This document shows, piece by piece, positions 28,376 through 36,157 of a stretch of DNA of 64,000 nucleotides. Position 1 is the stretch's first letter. Each line of letters begins with the position of its first letter. Where the stretch lies: positions 140,203-204,202 of the forward strand of contig NZ_JAKFZN010000004.1 of NCBI RefSeq assembly GCF_021654165.1. The letters are read 5' to 3'. A model generated the notes under the pieces. The model was not told where the DNA came from. It did no database searches and was given only the letters and a program-made list of their open reading frames with translations. The translations under genes and the position numbers were made by a program. The stretch is from Nereida sp. MMG025 (GTDB lineage: Bacteria; Pseudomonadota; Alphaproteobacteria; Rhodobacterales; Rhodobacteraceae).

Positions 28376-28885
28376 TTAACTCTCGCTTAACGCGACCTTC
28401 ATATCCTTGACCTGATAGATCACTTCGCCGTCGGCCTCTACAATCCCGTCGGCCACGCCCATTGTCAGGCGGCGGGTTTGGATCGCCTTGCTGAAATCTA
28501 CTTTGTAGGTCAGCATCTTTCGGTCGGGGCGGACCATGCCTGTCAGTTTGACCTCGCCCACGCCAAGCGCATAGCCACGGCCCAACCAGCCGCGCCAACC
28601 TAGGTTAAAGCCCGTCAGTTGCCACAATCCATCCAGACCAAGGCAGCCGGGCATAATCGGATTGCCCGGAAAGTGGCAGTCGAAAAACCACAGATCGGGT
28701 GTGATGTCGAATTCCGCGCGAATATGCCCTTTGCCATGTTCGCCGCCATCGCCCGATACCTCTGTGATACGGTCCATCATCAGCATGGGTGGTGCGGGCA
28801 ACTGCGCGTTGCCTTCGCCAAACAGCTCACCACGGGCGCATTTCAGCAGGTCATCTTTGTCAAAGCTTGTGGGATATTGTGACAT
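28376..28885 (-). CDS. fabA: 3-hydroxydecanoyl-ACP dehydratase/isomerase
   Basis: Dehydrates 3-hydroxydecanoyl-ACP and isomerises the trans-2 to the cis-3 double bond, the branch point to unsaturated fatty acids. The 169-residue product has active-site His71 in [11 protein letters not shown] and Asp85 in [11 protein letters not shown]. The ATG at 28885 gives the usual FabA start ([14 protein letters not shown]). The longer 219-residue frame is an artefact. It is divergent from irr. Confidence 0.97.
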   Translation of the reverse strand: MSQYPTSFDKDDLLKCARGELFGEGNAQLPAPPMLMMDRITEVSGDGGEHGKGHIRAEFDITPDLWFFDCHFPGNPIMPGCLGLDGLWQLTGFNLGWRGWLGRGYALGVGEVKLTGMVRPDRKMLTYKVDFSKAIQTRRLTMGVADGIVEADGEVIYQVKDMKVALSES

Positions 28886-29034
28886 GGCGCATCTCGTTCT
28901 TATCAAAGGGATAGTCTGTTTCGACGTCCTGGCACCCCTATCATTTGACAAGACAAAAGTGCAAGCCAACGCAAGTTTCTGGGCAGGCGACCACTGGTCG
29001 CGGGGGGCGGGCCTGTGCGCTTGGGGGATGACCA

Positions 29035-29064
29035 TTGAAAATCATTCGCAAAGCGCTTTATATA
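29035..29064 (+). promoter_or_regulatory. Candidate irr promoter, giving a leaderless or near-leaderless transcript
   Basis: A -35-like TTGAAA at 29035-29040 and a -10-like TATATA at 29059-29064 are 18 bases apart. Transcription would start about at the ATG of irr (29071). No ribosome site precedes that ATG. Confidence 0.4.
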
Positions 29065-29070
29065 CTGGCT

Positions 29071-29508
29071 ATGGACCAGATTGAACAAAAGCCCCTTTCC
29101 GATGCACTGGCGCGTGCCGCCAACTGGCTGTCGAATGGTGGTGTGCGCCCGACAAAGCAACGGGTGTCGCTGGCGACACTGTTGGTAGGCGATGGCAATG
29201 ATCGACACGTCACTGCCGAAAGCCTGTTTGAGGCGGCATCGCAATCGGGTGAAGGCGTGTCACTGGCGACGGTCTACAATACCCTGCGCGCCTTTTGCGA
29301 CGCAGGCATCATGCGCGAGATTACGGTAGATGGTGCGAAAAGTTATTTCGACACCAACATCACCGATCATCCGCATTTCTTTTGGGAAGATACCGCACAG
29401 CTGACAGATGCGCCGGCAGAAGACCTTGAGATTGCACGGTTGCCAAACGTGCCTGAGGGTGCGGAAATTGCCAGTGTGGATGTTGTGATCAGGTTACGGC
29501 GCAAGTGA
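29071..29508 (+). CDS. irr: Fur-family iron response regulator Irr
   Basis: A 145-residue Fur-superfamily regulator of the Irr type, which in alphaproteobacteria represses heme and iron genes under low iron and responds to heme. It has an N-terminal winged helix with VRPTKQRVSLATLLVG and the recognition helix GVSLATVYNTLRAF. The DHPHFFWED metal/heme region follows, and the classical Fur CxxC motifs are absent. The first in-frame ATG of good character is at 29071. A TTG at 29035 would add 12 residues. A candidate promoter overlaps the TTG version, which supports the ATG and a very short or absent leader. Confidence 0.88.
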   Translation: MDQIEQKPLSDALARAANWLSNGGVRPTKQRVSLATLLVGDGNDRHVTAESLFEAASQSGEGVSLATVYNTLRAFCDAGIMREITVDGAKSYFDTNITDHPHFFWEDTAQLTDAPAEDLEIARLPNVPEGAEIASVDVVIRLRRK

Positions 29509-29509
29509 A

Positions 29510-29535
29510 GTAAGGTGGATTGATATCCACCTTAC
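29510..29535. repeat. REP-like hairpin copy 1 (left of the RAYT gene)
   Basis: Perfect 11-bp arms GTAAGGTGGAT and ATCCACCTTAC enclose the 4-base loop TGAT. A GTTAA tail follows. It begins one base after the irr stop and may also stabilise or end that mRNA. Confidence 0.88.
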
Positions 29536-29564
29536 GTTAACCATTGCACGATATCCCTAACGGC

Positions 29565-30056
29565 ATGAGCCAATATCGCCGTTTTTATGTTCCTGGCGGA
29601 ACCTACTTTTTCACAGTGCGCTGCCATTCGCGGCAGGCCACCTATCTGACAGACCATATCGATCTTCTTAGGGCGGCGACACGGGTCACCATGAACCACG
29701 CGCCTTTCACGATCGATACGGCGGTGATCCTGCCCGACCACCTGCATATGATCTGGACGCTTCCCGTAGGTGATAGTGACTTTTCAAGTCGCTGGCGGCT
29801 GCTCAAGGCGACCTTTTCAAGGCATATGCCTACACCTCTGGATCGGACCGCTGTTATGAAAAAGCGCGGCGAGAAAGGGATTTGGCAGCGCAGGTTTTGG
29901 GAGCACGTCATTCGGGATGCAGATGATCTGACGCGCCACCGCGCTTTTGCACATGCTGCACCCGTTCGGGCGGGACTGTGCGCGCGTCCACAAGACTGGG
30001 TGCATTCAACAGCCCAACGCCAACGTGCGACCGCGTTCGCGTTTGGCCCGATTTGA
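29565..30056 (+). CDS. REP-associated tyrosine transposase-like protein (RAYT), apparently lacking the catalytic Tyr
   Basis: A 163-residue TnpA_REP/IS200-like protein. It has the family start MSQYRRFYVPGGTYFFTV, the HUH-type metal motif in LPDHLHMIW (HLH at 59-61), the RWRLLKATFSR basic helix, and GIWQRRFWEHVIRD. In typical members the C-terminal helix reads like YIHYNPVKHGLV with a tyrosine nucleophile. Here it is FAHAAPVRAGLC, and no tyrosine exists after residue 27. The protein may be catalytically altered, domesticated or decaying. It sits exactly between two matching hairpins. The ATG at 29565 is preferred to an earlier start at 29544 on homology. Confidence 0.85.
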   Translation: MSQYRRFYVPGGTYFFTVRCHSRQATYLTDHIDLLRAATRVTMNHAPFTIDTAVILPDHLHMIWTLPVGDSDFSSRWRLLKATFSRHMPTPLDRTAVMKKRGEKGIWQRRFWEHVIRDADDLTRHRAFAHAAPVRAGLCARPQDWVHSTAQRQRATAFAFGPI

Positions 30057-30059
30057 CAG

Positions 30060-30085
30060 GTAAGGTGGATAGACATCCACCTTAC
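30060..30085. repeat. REP-like hairpin copy 2 (right of the RAYT gene)
   Basis: The same 11-bp arms as copy 1 (GTAAGGTGGAT / ATCCACCTTAC) with loop AGAC and the same GTTAA tail, so copies 1 and 2 are direct repeats framing the RAYT gene. Confidence 0.88.
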
Positions 30086-30086
30086 G

Positions 30087-30956
30087 TTAAAACCACTGTC
30101 CTGGCTCCATGAGTCCCAGATCCATCAATTGCTGGCTGTGCCATTCAAAAGGTGTGGAATTCCGCCATTTGAATGTTTCGATATCAAAGGTCGAGCCGGG
30201 GTTCCGCTTAAGGGCTTTGGCCGTGCGAAAGGACATGATTGCCGCAGTGATATTGTTATGCCACGGGCACGCATAGGTGTTATATTCTTCGTCGTTGAGC
30301 GTGTGATCGAGCCGCATTTCCAAGCCTGCCTTTGCGCGGAAAATACCGATGCGGTCGATCTTGCGTCGCTCAAACGGGATGTGCTCTTCGAACCGCCAGC
30401 GCACGCCACCGAAAAAATCAAGCTGCCGTTCTTTGGGCTCCCACCCGTTTTTGGGGTCCTTACGGGCAAGCGCGTAATATCCTGATCGGTCAAGAAATGC
30501 GTCTTCCAGGTTCACCGCGTTGGGGTGTTGGTTCAGATCACCTGCATACAGGTCGACCACATATGTCAGCATCGCATCGCGGCGCTCTTCGGTGTGGAAG
30601 GCCAACATCTCTCCGACGCTGCGGGTCTCGCTAAAGGGATAGAACAGGTACTCGCCGTTATAGCAATAATACAGCCATTGGCCCGCTGTTTTGGCAATGA
30701 CCTTGTTGATATGCGTTTGAACCGTAAAATCCTCGATCGGTTCATATGATATGCGCACAATACGGTCGGCCACATCATCGCTTATTTCGATATCGGGTTT
30801 TGCCATGACCATCACAACTTTGAACCCCGCATCGAGATGGTGGCGAATGGTCGAATTTACCTCGATCTGGTCTTCGACGAAAATCATTGCAATTGGCCCT
30901 TTGGCCAAACGCGCTGCATCGTTTTTCAAAAAGCTGTCGATGGTCGGAGGGGTCAT
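30087..30956 (-). CDS. Conserved hypothetical protein, possibly glycosyltransferase-like
   Basis: A protein of about 289 residues from ATG 30956. A longer frame reaches 31040. It is rich in aromatic residues. The N-terminus IAMIFVEDQIEVNSTIRHHLDAGFKVVMVMA resembles the first strand-helix of GT-A glycosyltransferases, and GQWLYYCYNGEYLFYPF could correspond to their acidic metal region, but DxD itself is not clear. No signal peptide or membrane helix is seen. It is divergent from miaB, and the stop codon lies right beside REP copy 2. The family assignment is a guess; expression as a real gene is more certain than its function. Confidence 0.65.
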   Translation of the reverse strand: MTPPTIDSFLKNDAARLAKGPIAMIFVEDQIEVNSTIRHHLDAGFKVVMVMAKPDIEISDDVADRIVRISYEPIEDFTVQTHINKVIAKTAGQWLYYCYNGEYLFYPFSETRSVGEMLAFHTEERRDAMLTYVVDLYAGDLNQHPNAVNLEDAFLDRSGYYALARKDPKNGWEPKERQLDFFGGVRWRFEEHIPFERRKIDRIGIFRAKAGLEMRLDHTLNDEEYNTYACPWHNNITAAIMSFRTAKALKRNPGSTFDIETFKWRNSTPFEWHSQQLMDLGLMEPGQWF

Positions 30957-31073
30957 TTTTACGGGCCTGTTTTGGACAAGACGCGCAGGGATCGTTGCAA
31001 GCGCTGACCGCTTTATATACATGAGCATGAATCTTCGCAAAGCCCGATCTTTTCAAACCGCAGGACGGATATC

Positions 31074-32417
31074 ATGGCCGATACCAAAAAGTTGTTTATC
31101 AAAACCTATGGCTGCCAGATGAATGTCTATGACAGCGAGCGGATGGCCGAAGCACTTGGTGTCGAGGCGATGGGCGAGGCGGGGTATGAGCAAGTCTCAA
31201 GCCCTGACAAGGCGGATATGATTTTGCTCAACACCTGCCACATCCGCGAGAAAGCCGCCGAAAAAGTCTATTCCGAGCTTGGGCGCCTGAAGGGTCTGAA
31301 AGCCAAGAACCCCGATTTGAAAATTGGTGTCACGGGCTGTGTGGCGCAGGCAGAGGGCGAAGAAATTGTGCGCCGCCAGCCGGCCGTTGATTTAGTTGTT
31401 GGGCCGCAAAGCTATCACCGTCTGCCCGCGATGGAGGCGAAAGTGCGCAGCGGCGACCGCGCGCTGGATACCGATTTCCCGCAAGAAGATAAGTTTGATC
31501 ACCTGAAATCGCGTCCCAAAGCCAAGCGTGGCCCAACGGCCTTTCTAACGGTTCAGGAAGGCTGCGATAAGTTTTGCGCATTCTGTGTCGTGCCCTACAC
31601 CCGCGGGGCCGAGGTCAGCCGCCCTGTGGATCGTATCATCGGCGAAGCCCGCGATCTGGTAGAGCGCGGGGTGCGCGAAATTACTCTGCTTGGTCAGAAC
31701 GTAAATGCCTACCATGGCCTTGATGACGCGGGCGACGAAGCCAGCCTTGCCGATTTGATCTGGAAGCTGAACGCAGTAGACGGTCTGGAACGCATCCGTT
31801 TCACCACCAGCCACCCCAACGATATGGATGATGCGCTGATTGAGGCCCATGGGACATGCGAAAAACTGATGCCCTACTTGCACCTTCCTGTTCAGGCAGG
31901 CAGTGACCGTATTCTCAAGACGATGAACCGCAAACATACAGCAGAAGACTACATCCGCCTGATCGAGCGTATCCGCGCCGCGCGACCAGACATTTTGATC
32001 TCGGGTGATTTTATCGTCGGCTTCCCTGAAGAGAGCGATCAGGATTTTGCCGATACGATGGCCTTGATCGAAGAGGTGAAGTACGGGCAAGCCTTCAGCT
32101 TCAAATACTCGACACGGCCCGGCACACCCGCGGCCGAAAAGCCGCAAATTGATCCCGATGTGGCAAGTGATCGTCTGTATCGCCTGCAGGCGTTGCTGAC
32201 ACAGCAACAGCGCGACATTCAGGATGCGATGGTCGGGCACGAGGTTGGTGTCTTGTTCGAAAAGACGGGCCGTCTTGAGGGGCAACTTATCGGGAAGTCA
32301 GATCACTTGCACGCGGTGCATGTGCTGGCCCCTTCGGATATGATCGGCGAGATCGGACGCGTGAAAATCGTCGCCTCAGAGGCCAATTCTCTTAAGGGCG
32401 AGCTGATTTGCGATTAA
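31074..32417 (+). CDS. miaB: tRNA-2-methylthio-N6-dimethylallyladenosine synthase
   Basis: A radical-SAM methylthiotransferase that converts i6A37 to ms2i6A37 in tRNAs reading UNN codons. The 447-residue protein has the N-terminal cluster cysteines C14 (TYGCQMN), C55 (NTCHIREKA) and C89 (TGCVAQ). The radical-SAM cluster is CDKFCAFC (C164, C168, C171), and a C-terminal TRAM domain reads [17 protein letters not shown]. All six cluster cysteines are intact. It starts an alphaproteobacterial neighbourhood leading to phoH-ybeY-corC-lnt. Confidence 0.97.
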   Translation: MADTKKLFIKTYGCQMNVYDSERMAEALGVEAMGEAGYEQVSSPDKADMILLNTCHIREKAAEKVYSELGRLKGLKAKNPDLKIGVTGCVAQAEGEEIVRRQPAVDLVVGPQSYHRLPAMEAKVRSGDRALDTDFPQEDKFDHLKSRPKAKRGPTAFLTVQEGCDKFCAFCVVPYTRGAEVSRPVDRIIGEARDLVERGVREITLLGQNVNAYHGLDDAGDEASLADLIWKLNAVDGLERIRFTTSHPNDMDDALIEAHGTCEKLMPYLHLPVQAGSDRILKTMNRKHTAEDYIRLIERIRAARPDILISGDFIVGFPEESDQDFADTMALIEEVKYGQAFSFKYSTRPGTPAAEKPQIDPDVASDRLYRLQALLTQQQRDIQDAMVGHEVGVLFEKTGRLEGQLIGKSDHLHAVHVLAPSDMIGEIGRVKIVASEANSLKGELICD

Positions 32418-32542
32418 CCTAAGTTAACGCAGCGTTCCTTTTTTCTGCCTTGAGCTGCTGAGAAATCTTATCCACAGCCCTACAATCCGCCTAAAAGCCA
32501 TGAATTGTTGCCTCTTTAGACACAATATGTGGTAATTAGTTC

Positions 32543-32570
32543 TTCACAAAATGACCAAACTTGCTAGTGT
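32543..32570 (+). promoter_or_regulatory. Candidate promoter for the OmpA-like gene
   Basis: TTCACA (32543-32548) and TAGTGT (32565-32570) are 16 bases apart, about 90 bases before the start codon. The fit to a housekeeping-sigma promoter is moderate, so confidence is low. Confidence 0.35.
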
Positions 32571-32660
32571 TGGCGAGATAAAGGGTGCTTCTGGCTTGGA
32601 CAGCCAAGAAGATCACAACCCTCAACTGGACATAGTAAGATTTGGCAGAGGACAGTAGCT

Positions 32661-33233
32661 GTGGCGAAAACAATGAAAAATCTGGTCAAGACAGTGCTTG
32701 GCGGCAGCCTCGCCGCTGCAATGGGCTTGATGGTACAAGTGGGTGCTGCACAAGCGCAAGAACGCACCGTCGTAGGCGAGCGTTACGTTCCAACAATCTG
32801 GGTTGATCCAGATGGGTGCGAGCACTGGGTAATGGACGACGGTTACGAAGGCTACATGACTCCCCACGTCAACCGTCAGGGTATTCCTGTTTGCCGTCGT
32901 GGTAACGTGTGCGGTGTGATGAATGCCGATCAGCTGTTCTCGACCGATCGCTACAAAATCAACGCCGCTGGTCGCCAGCGCCTGCAGCAATTCTTCCAGC
33001 AGGCAAATGCGGCAGCCTACATCATTTCGGGCCACACCGACAGCCGCGCGTCAGACGCGTATAACATGCGCTTGTCACTCAATCGTGCAAACGCAGTGGC
33101 CGCAGTTGGTCAAAGCGTCGGTGCACGTATCGTTGACGTGCGCGGTTATGGCGAACGCGTCCCGAAAGCATCGAACAAAACACACGCAGGCATGGCACAG
33201 AACCGTCGCGTCGAAATTATCTGTATTCGCTGA
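32661..33233 (+). CDS. OmpA-family outer-membrane/peptidoglycan-associated protein
   Basis: A 190-residue exported protein. A GTG start at 32661 is favoured because AGAGGA lies about eight bases before it; an ATG four codons later has no such site. The signal peptide ends near AQA (residue 32). Residues 46-78 hold an unusual motif (IWVDPDGCEHW, DDGYEGY, GIPVC) that recurs in the next gene's product. The C-terminal OmpA/MotB domain begins NADQLFSTDRYKINAAG, has SGHTDSRASDAYNMRLSLNRA for peptidoglycan binding, and ends QNRRVEIICIR. It is probably co-transcribed with the lipoprotein gene 11 bases downstream. Confidence 0.88.
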   Translation: MAKTMKNLVKTVLGGSLAAAMGLMVQVGAAQAQERTVVGERYVPTIWVDPDGCEHWVMDDGYEGYMTPHVNRQGIPVCRRGNVCGVMNADQLFSTDRYKINAAGRQRLQQFFQQANAAAYIISGHTDSRASDAYNMRLSLNRANAVAAVGQSVGARIVDVRGYGERVPKASNKTHAGMAQNRRVEIICIR

Positions 33234-33244
33234 GGAGAGCTGAG

Positions 33245-33565
33245 ATGAAACTGGTAAAAATTGCAGCTCTGGTCACAGCAGGCGCTTTTCTAAGTGCATG
33301 TGGCGGCGGCGTTCTGGGCGAAGGCGGCGAGCGTTCGGACAAAACAGTTGATAAAGGTCGCGACGAAAAAGACCTGAGCCAACTGCGCGCTGGTATCTGG
33401 GTTGACCCAAATGGATGTGACCACTGGATCATCGATGATGGTGTTGAAGGGTATCTTTCGCAGCGTCTTGACCCAATGGGTAAGCCCGTTTGTTCGGGTA
33501 TCGCACCTCCCGGTACCGCGACTGGCCCGTTCCGCGAAGGCTCTGATATTCCAGATCCGCTCTAG
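33245..33565 (+). CDS. Small lipoprotein sharing a Cys/Trp motif with the preceding OmpA-like protein
   Basis: A 106-residue lipoprotein. The signal peptide MKLVKIAALVTAGAF ends in the lipobox LSAC (Cys19). After a charged Gly-rich linker, residues 51-83 read IWVDPNGCDHW, then DDGVEGYL and GKPVC. This is clearly related to residues 46-78 of the neighbouring OmpA-like protein, including both cysteines. The C-terminus is short and acidic. GAGGAGAGCTGAG precedes the ATG. The +2 residue of the mature lipoprotein is Gly, so outer-membrane sorting is likely. Function is unknown; a paired envelope role is inferred. Confidence 0.85.
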   Translation: MKLVKIAALVTAGAFLSACGGGVLGEGGERSDKTVDKGRDEKDLSQLRAGIWVDPNGCDHWIIDDGVEGYLSQRLDPMGKPVCSGIAPPGTATGPFREGSDIPDPL

Positions 33566-33586
33566 GATTGCGCAGATATGATATTC

Positions 33587-33622
33587 AAAAGGCCTCTGAC
33601 ATGATTGTCGGGGGCCTTTTTT
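33587..33622 (+). terminator. Rho-independent terminator after the OmpA-like/lipoprotein pair
   Basis: Arms AAAAGGCCTCTGAC and GTCGGGGGCCTTTT pair along 14 positions (two G-T), with a 6-base loop and a following T run. It isolates the pair from phoH. Confidence 0.9.
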
Positions 33623-33722
33623 GGTTTAGGTGGTGTGTCATGCATGCAGACCCTTGCATCACAGGCACGACCCGCGCACGATAGACAAAACAGGCCAAAG
33701 CCGGCTTATTCAGGAGAGCTGA

Positions 33723-34733
33723 TTGCCCACACAAACGCTGCCCCCCGCTGCCACAGAGCTTCAGGAAACTTTGCTGGAGTTCCCCGACAATCGCCTGCTG
33801 ATTGATCTTTGCGGAGAGTACGACCGCAATCTCGCACAAATTGAAAACAAACTGTCGATCCAGATCATCCGCCGGGGCAACCAACTTGCGCTTATCGGTG
33901 AAGAAGGCAGCCGCGCGCGCGGAGAAGCGATTTTACAAACATTGTATACCCGCCTTGAAAGTGGCGCACCCATTGATGCAGGTGAAATTGATGGTGAGTT
34001 GCGGATGAATGGCGCGTCTGATGACACAGGCGTGCGCCACGGCGACCAGATCGAGATGTTCAAAGGCGGTGACGTTGAAATCACCACCCGCAAGAAACTT
34101 GTGAAACCGCGCACGGAAGCCCAAAAGCATTACGTCAAAGAAATGTTCGATAACGAACTTTGCTTTGGCATCGGACCTGCGGGGACGGGCAAGACCTATC
34201 TTGCGGTCGCGGCAGGTGTGAACATGTTTATCGGCGGCAAAGTAGACCGCATTATCCTGTCACGCCCTGCGGTCGAAGCGGGGGAAAAACTCGGTTATCT
34301 GCCAGGAGATATGAAAGACAAAGTCGACCCTTATATGCAGCCGCTTTATGATGCGTTGAACGATTTTTTGCCGTCCAAACAGGTGGCCAAACTGATCGAG
34401 GAAAAGAAGATCGAGATTGCGCCATTGGCGTTTATGCGCGGGCGCACCTTGTCGAATGCCTTTGTGGTTCTGGACGAAGCGCAAAACGCCACATCGATGC
34501 AAATGAAGATGTTTCTGACCCGTTTGGGCGAGGGCAGCCGAATGGTCATTACAGGCGACCGCACCCAGATCGATCTGCCACGCGGCGTGCAATCGGGGCT
34601 GCGCGATGCAGAACGTTTGCTCAGCAGCATCAAAAATATCAGCTTTAATTATTTCACCGCCAAAGACGTGGTGCGCCATCCGTTGGTTGCGAAAATTATT
34701 GAAGCTTACGACAAAGACGATCCTGCCAAGTGA
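33723..34733 (+). CDS. PhoH-family ATPase (PhoH-like, YbeZ type)
   Basis: A 336-residue P-loop ATPase often linked with YbeY and RNA metabolism. Walker A is GIGPAGTGKTYLA, Walker B is VVLDEAQN, and GDRTQIDLP supplies a sensor region. An N-terminal KH-like segment covers about residues 15-75. The start is a TTG at 33723 preceded by AGGAGA at good spacing. The stop overlaps the ybeY start (GTGA), so the two are coupled. Confidence 0.92.
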   Translation: MPTQTLPPAATELQETLLEFPDNRLLIDLCGEYDRNLAQIENKLSIQIIRRGNQLALIGEEGSRARGEAILQTLYTRLESGAPIDAGEIDGELRMNGASDDTGVRHGDQIEMFKGGDVEITTRKKLVKPRTEAQKHYVKEMFDNELCFGIGPAGTGKTYLAVAAGVNMFIGGKVDRIILSRPAVEAGEKLGYLPGDMKDKVDPYMQPLYDALNDFLPSKQVAKLIEEKKIEIAPLAFMRGRTLSNAFVVLDEAQNATSMQMKMFLTRLGEGSRMVITGDRTQIDLPRGVQSGLRDAERLLSSIKNISFNYFTAKDVVRHPLVAKIIEAYDKDDPAK

Positions 34734-35215
34734 TCGACGTTTCTGTCGAAGATGCGCGCTGGAGCGATCTGGACGCGTTGGCCGAACGTGCCATTGCGGC
34801 CACCTTTGATCGTGTCGGGATTGAACCTTCGGTCTTTGTGGTCAGCGTGATGGGCTGCAATGACGAACGCATTCGCGCCTTGAACGCGGATTTCCGCGCA
34901 AAGGAGGCGGCCACAAATGTGTTGTCCTGGCCGTCACAGGATTTGGCCACGGGGCGACCCGGCGAGACGCCTTTGCCGCCCGAACAAGACCCCTTTGGCG
35001 AAACAGAACTGGGCGATATCGCCTTGTCATTTGACACCTGCACGTCCGAAGCAGAGGCCGCGAAGCTGCCGTTTGCGCATCATTGTCTGCATTTGATTGT
35101 CCACGGCACCTTGCATTTGTTGGGATATGATCACATTGACGACCAAGATGCCGCCTTAATGGAAGGGTTGGAGGTTGAAATCCTTGCAACTCTGGGGGTC
35201 GCTGACCCATATTAA
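34730..35215 (+). CDS. ybeY: rRNA maturation factor/endoribonuclease YbeY
   Basis: A single-strand RNase involved in 16S rRNA 3' end maturation and ribosome quality control. The 161-residue protein has the zinc signature HGTLHLLGYDH and the conserved TNVLSWP segment. It begins with GTG inside the phoH stop (GTGA overlap). The phoH-ybeY-corC order is conserved in alphaproteobacteria. Confidence 0.95.
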   Translation: MIDVSVEDARWSDLDALAERAIAATFDRVGIEPSVFVVSVMGCNDERIRALNADFRAKEAATNVLSWPSQDLATGRPGETPLPPEQDPFGETELGDIALSFDTCTSEAEAAKLPFAHHCLHLIVHGTLHLLGYDHIDDQDAALMEGLEVEILATLGVADPY

Positions 35216-35263
35216 GGATGCGCCTGCGTTTGCCGTGGCGCGTTAACCCATGCGAAGGACCAA

Positions 35264-36157
35264 ATGACCGATAGCCCCGACGGCTCTTCTAGCGCAGCGC
35301 AAGGCGCGCAGAACCAGCCACAGACAACTGAACCCACACCTGATACCGAACGCGCAATCGCAAAATCTGATGGGTTTTTCAGCCGTATTATCGGTGCCCT
35401 TAGCCCTTCGGACGTCGAAGATACGCCCGCACAGCCCACAGAAATGGCCCGCCCCACCCACGGCATGGTCAATTTGCGTCGCCTTCAGTTGGATGACATT
35501 GCGATCCCGAAAATCGAGATTACGGCCGTTCCCGTCGACATTTCCAAAGATGATCTGGTCGAGGTTTTCCGCGAAAGTGGTTTGACGCGTTTGCCTGTTT
35601 TTGAAGGCACATTAGACACGCCCATCGGGCTTGTGCACCTTAAGGATCTGGCCTTGCGGCACGGGTTCAACGGCAATGGCGACTTTGATCTGCGTGGTAT
35701 GTTGCGCGAATTGATCTATGCCCCGCCATCCATGCCCACAGGTGTATTGCTGCAACGCATGCAGGCCGAACGTATCCATATGGCGCTTGTCATCGATGAA
35801 TATGGCGGTGTCGATGGTCTGGTGACAATCGAAGACCTGATTGAGCAGGTCATCGGTGAAATCGAAGACGAACACGACATCGAAGAAGACCAGCTTTGGA
35901 CCCGCGAGAAAGAGGGCTGCTATCTGGCCTTGGCCAAGACACCGCTGGATGAATTTGAAGAAGCGATTGGTCAGTCCTTAACCGATGATGACGAGATCGA
36001 TGAAGAAGATATCGATACGCTTGGCGGTCTGGTCTTCATGTTATCAGGGTCCGTTCCTGCCCGTGGCGAGGTGGTCAAACACCCGTCAGGTGCAGAGTTT
36101 GAGGTCGTCGACGCGGATCCGCGCCGCATCAAACGCTTGCGCGTCCGCGTGCCTTGA
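35264..36157 (+). CDS. CorC/hemolysin-C-like CBS-domain protein
   Basis: A 297-residue cytosolic protein. After an acidic, low-complexity N-terminus it has a CBS-domain pair (about residues 85-205, including IGLVHLKDLALRHG and VIDEYGGVDGLVTIEDLIEQVIGEI) and a C-terminal CorC_HlyC domain (GGLVFMLSGSVPARGEVV). There is no transmembrane DUF21 part. Relatives are linked to Mg2+/Co2+ efflux. Its stop overlaps the lnt start by four bases. Confidence 0.9.
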   Translation: MTDSPDGSSSAAQGAQNQPQTTEPTPDTERAIAKSDGFFSRIIGALSPSDVEDTPAQPTEMARPTHGMVNLRRLQLDDIAIPKIEITAVPVDISKDDLVEVFRESGLTRLPVFEGTLDTPIGLVHLKDLALRHGFNGNGDFDLRGMLRELIYAPPSMPTGVLLQRMQAERIHMALVIDEYGGVDGLVTIEDLIEQVIGEIEDEHDIEEDQLWTREKEGCYLALAKTPLDEFEEAIGQSLTDDDEIDEEDIDTLGGLVFMLSGSVPARGEVVKHPSGAEFEVVDADPRRIKRLRVRVP

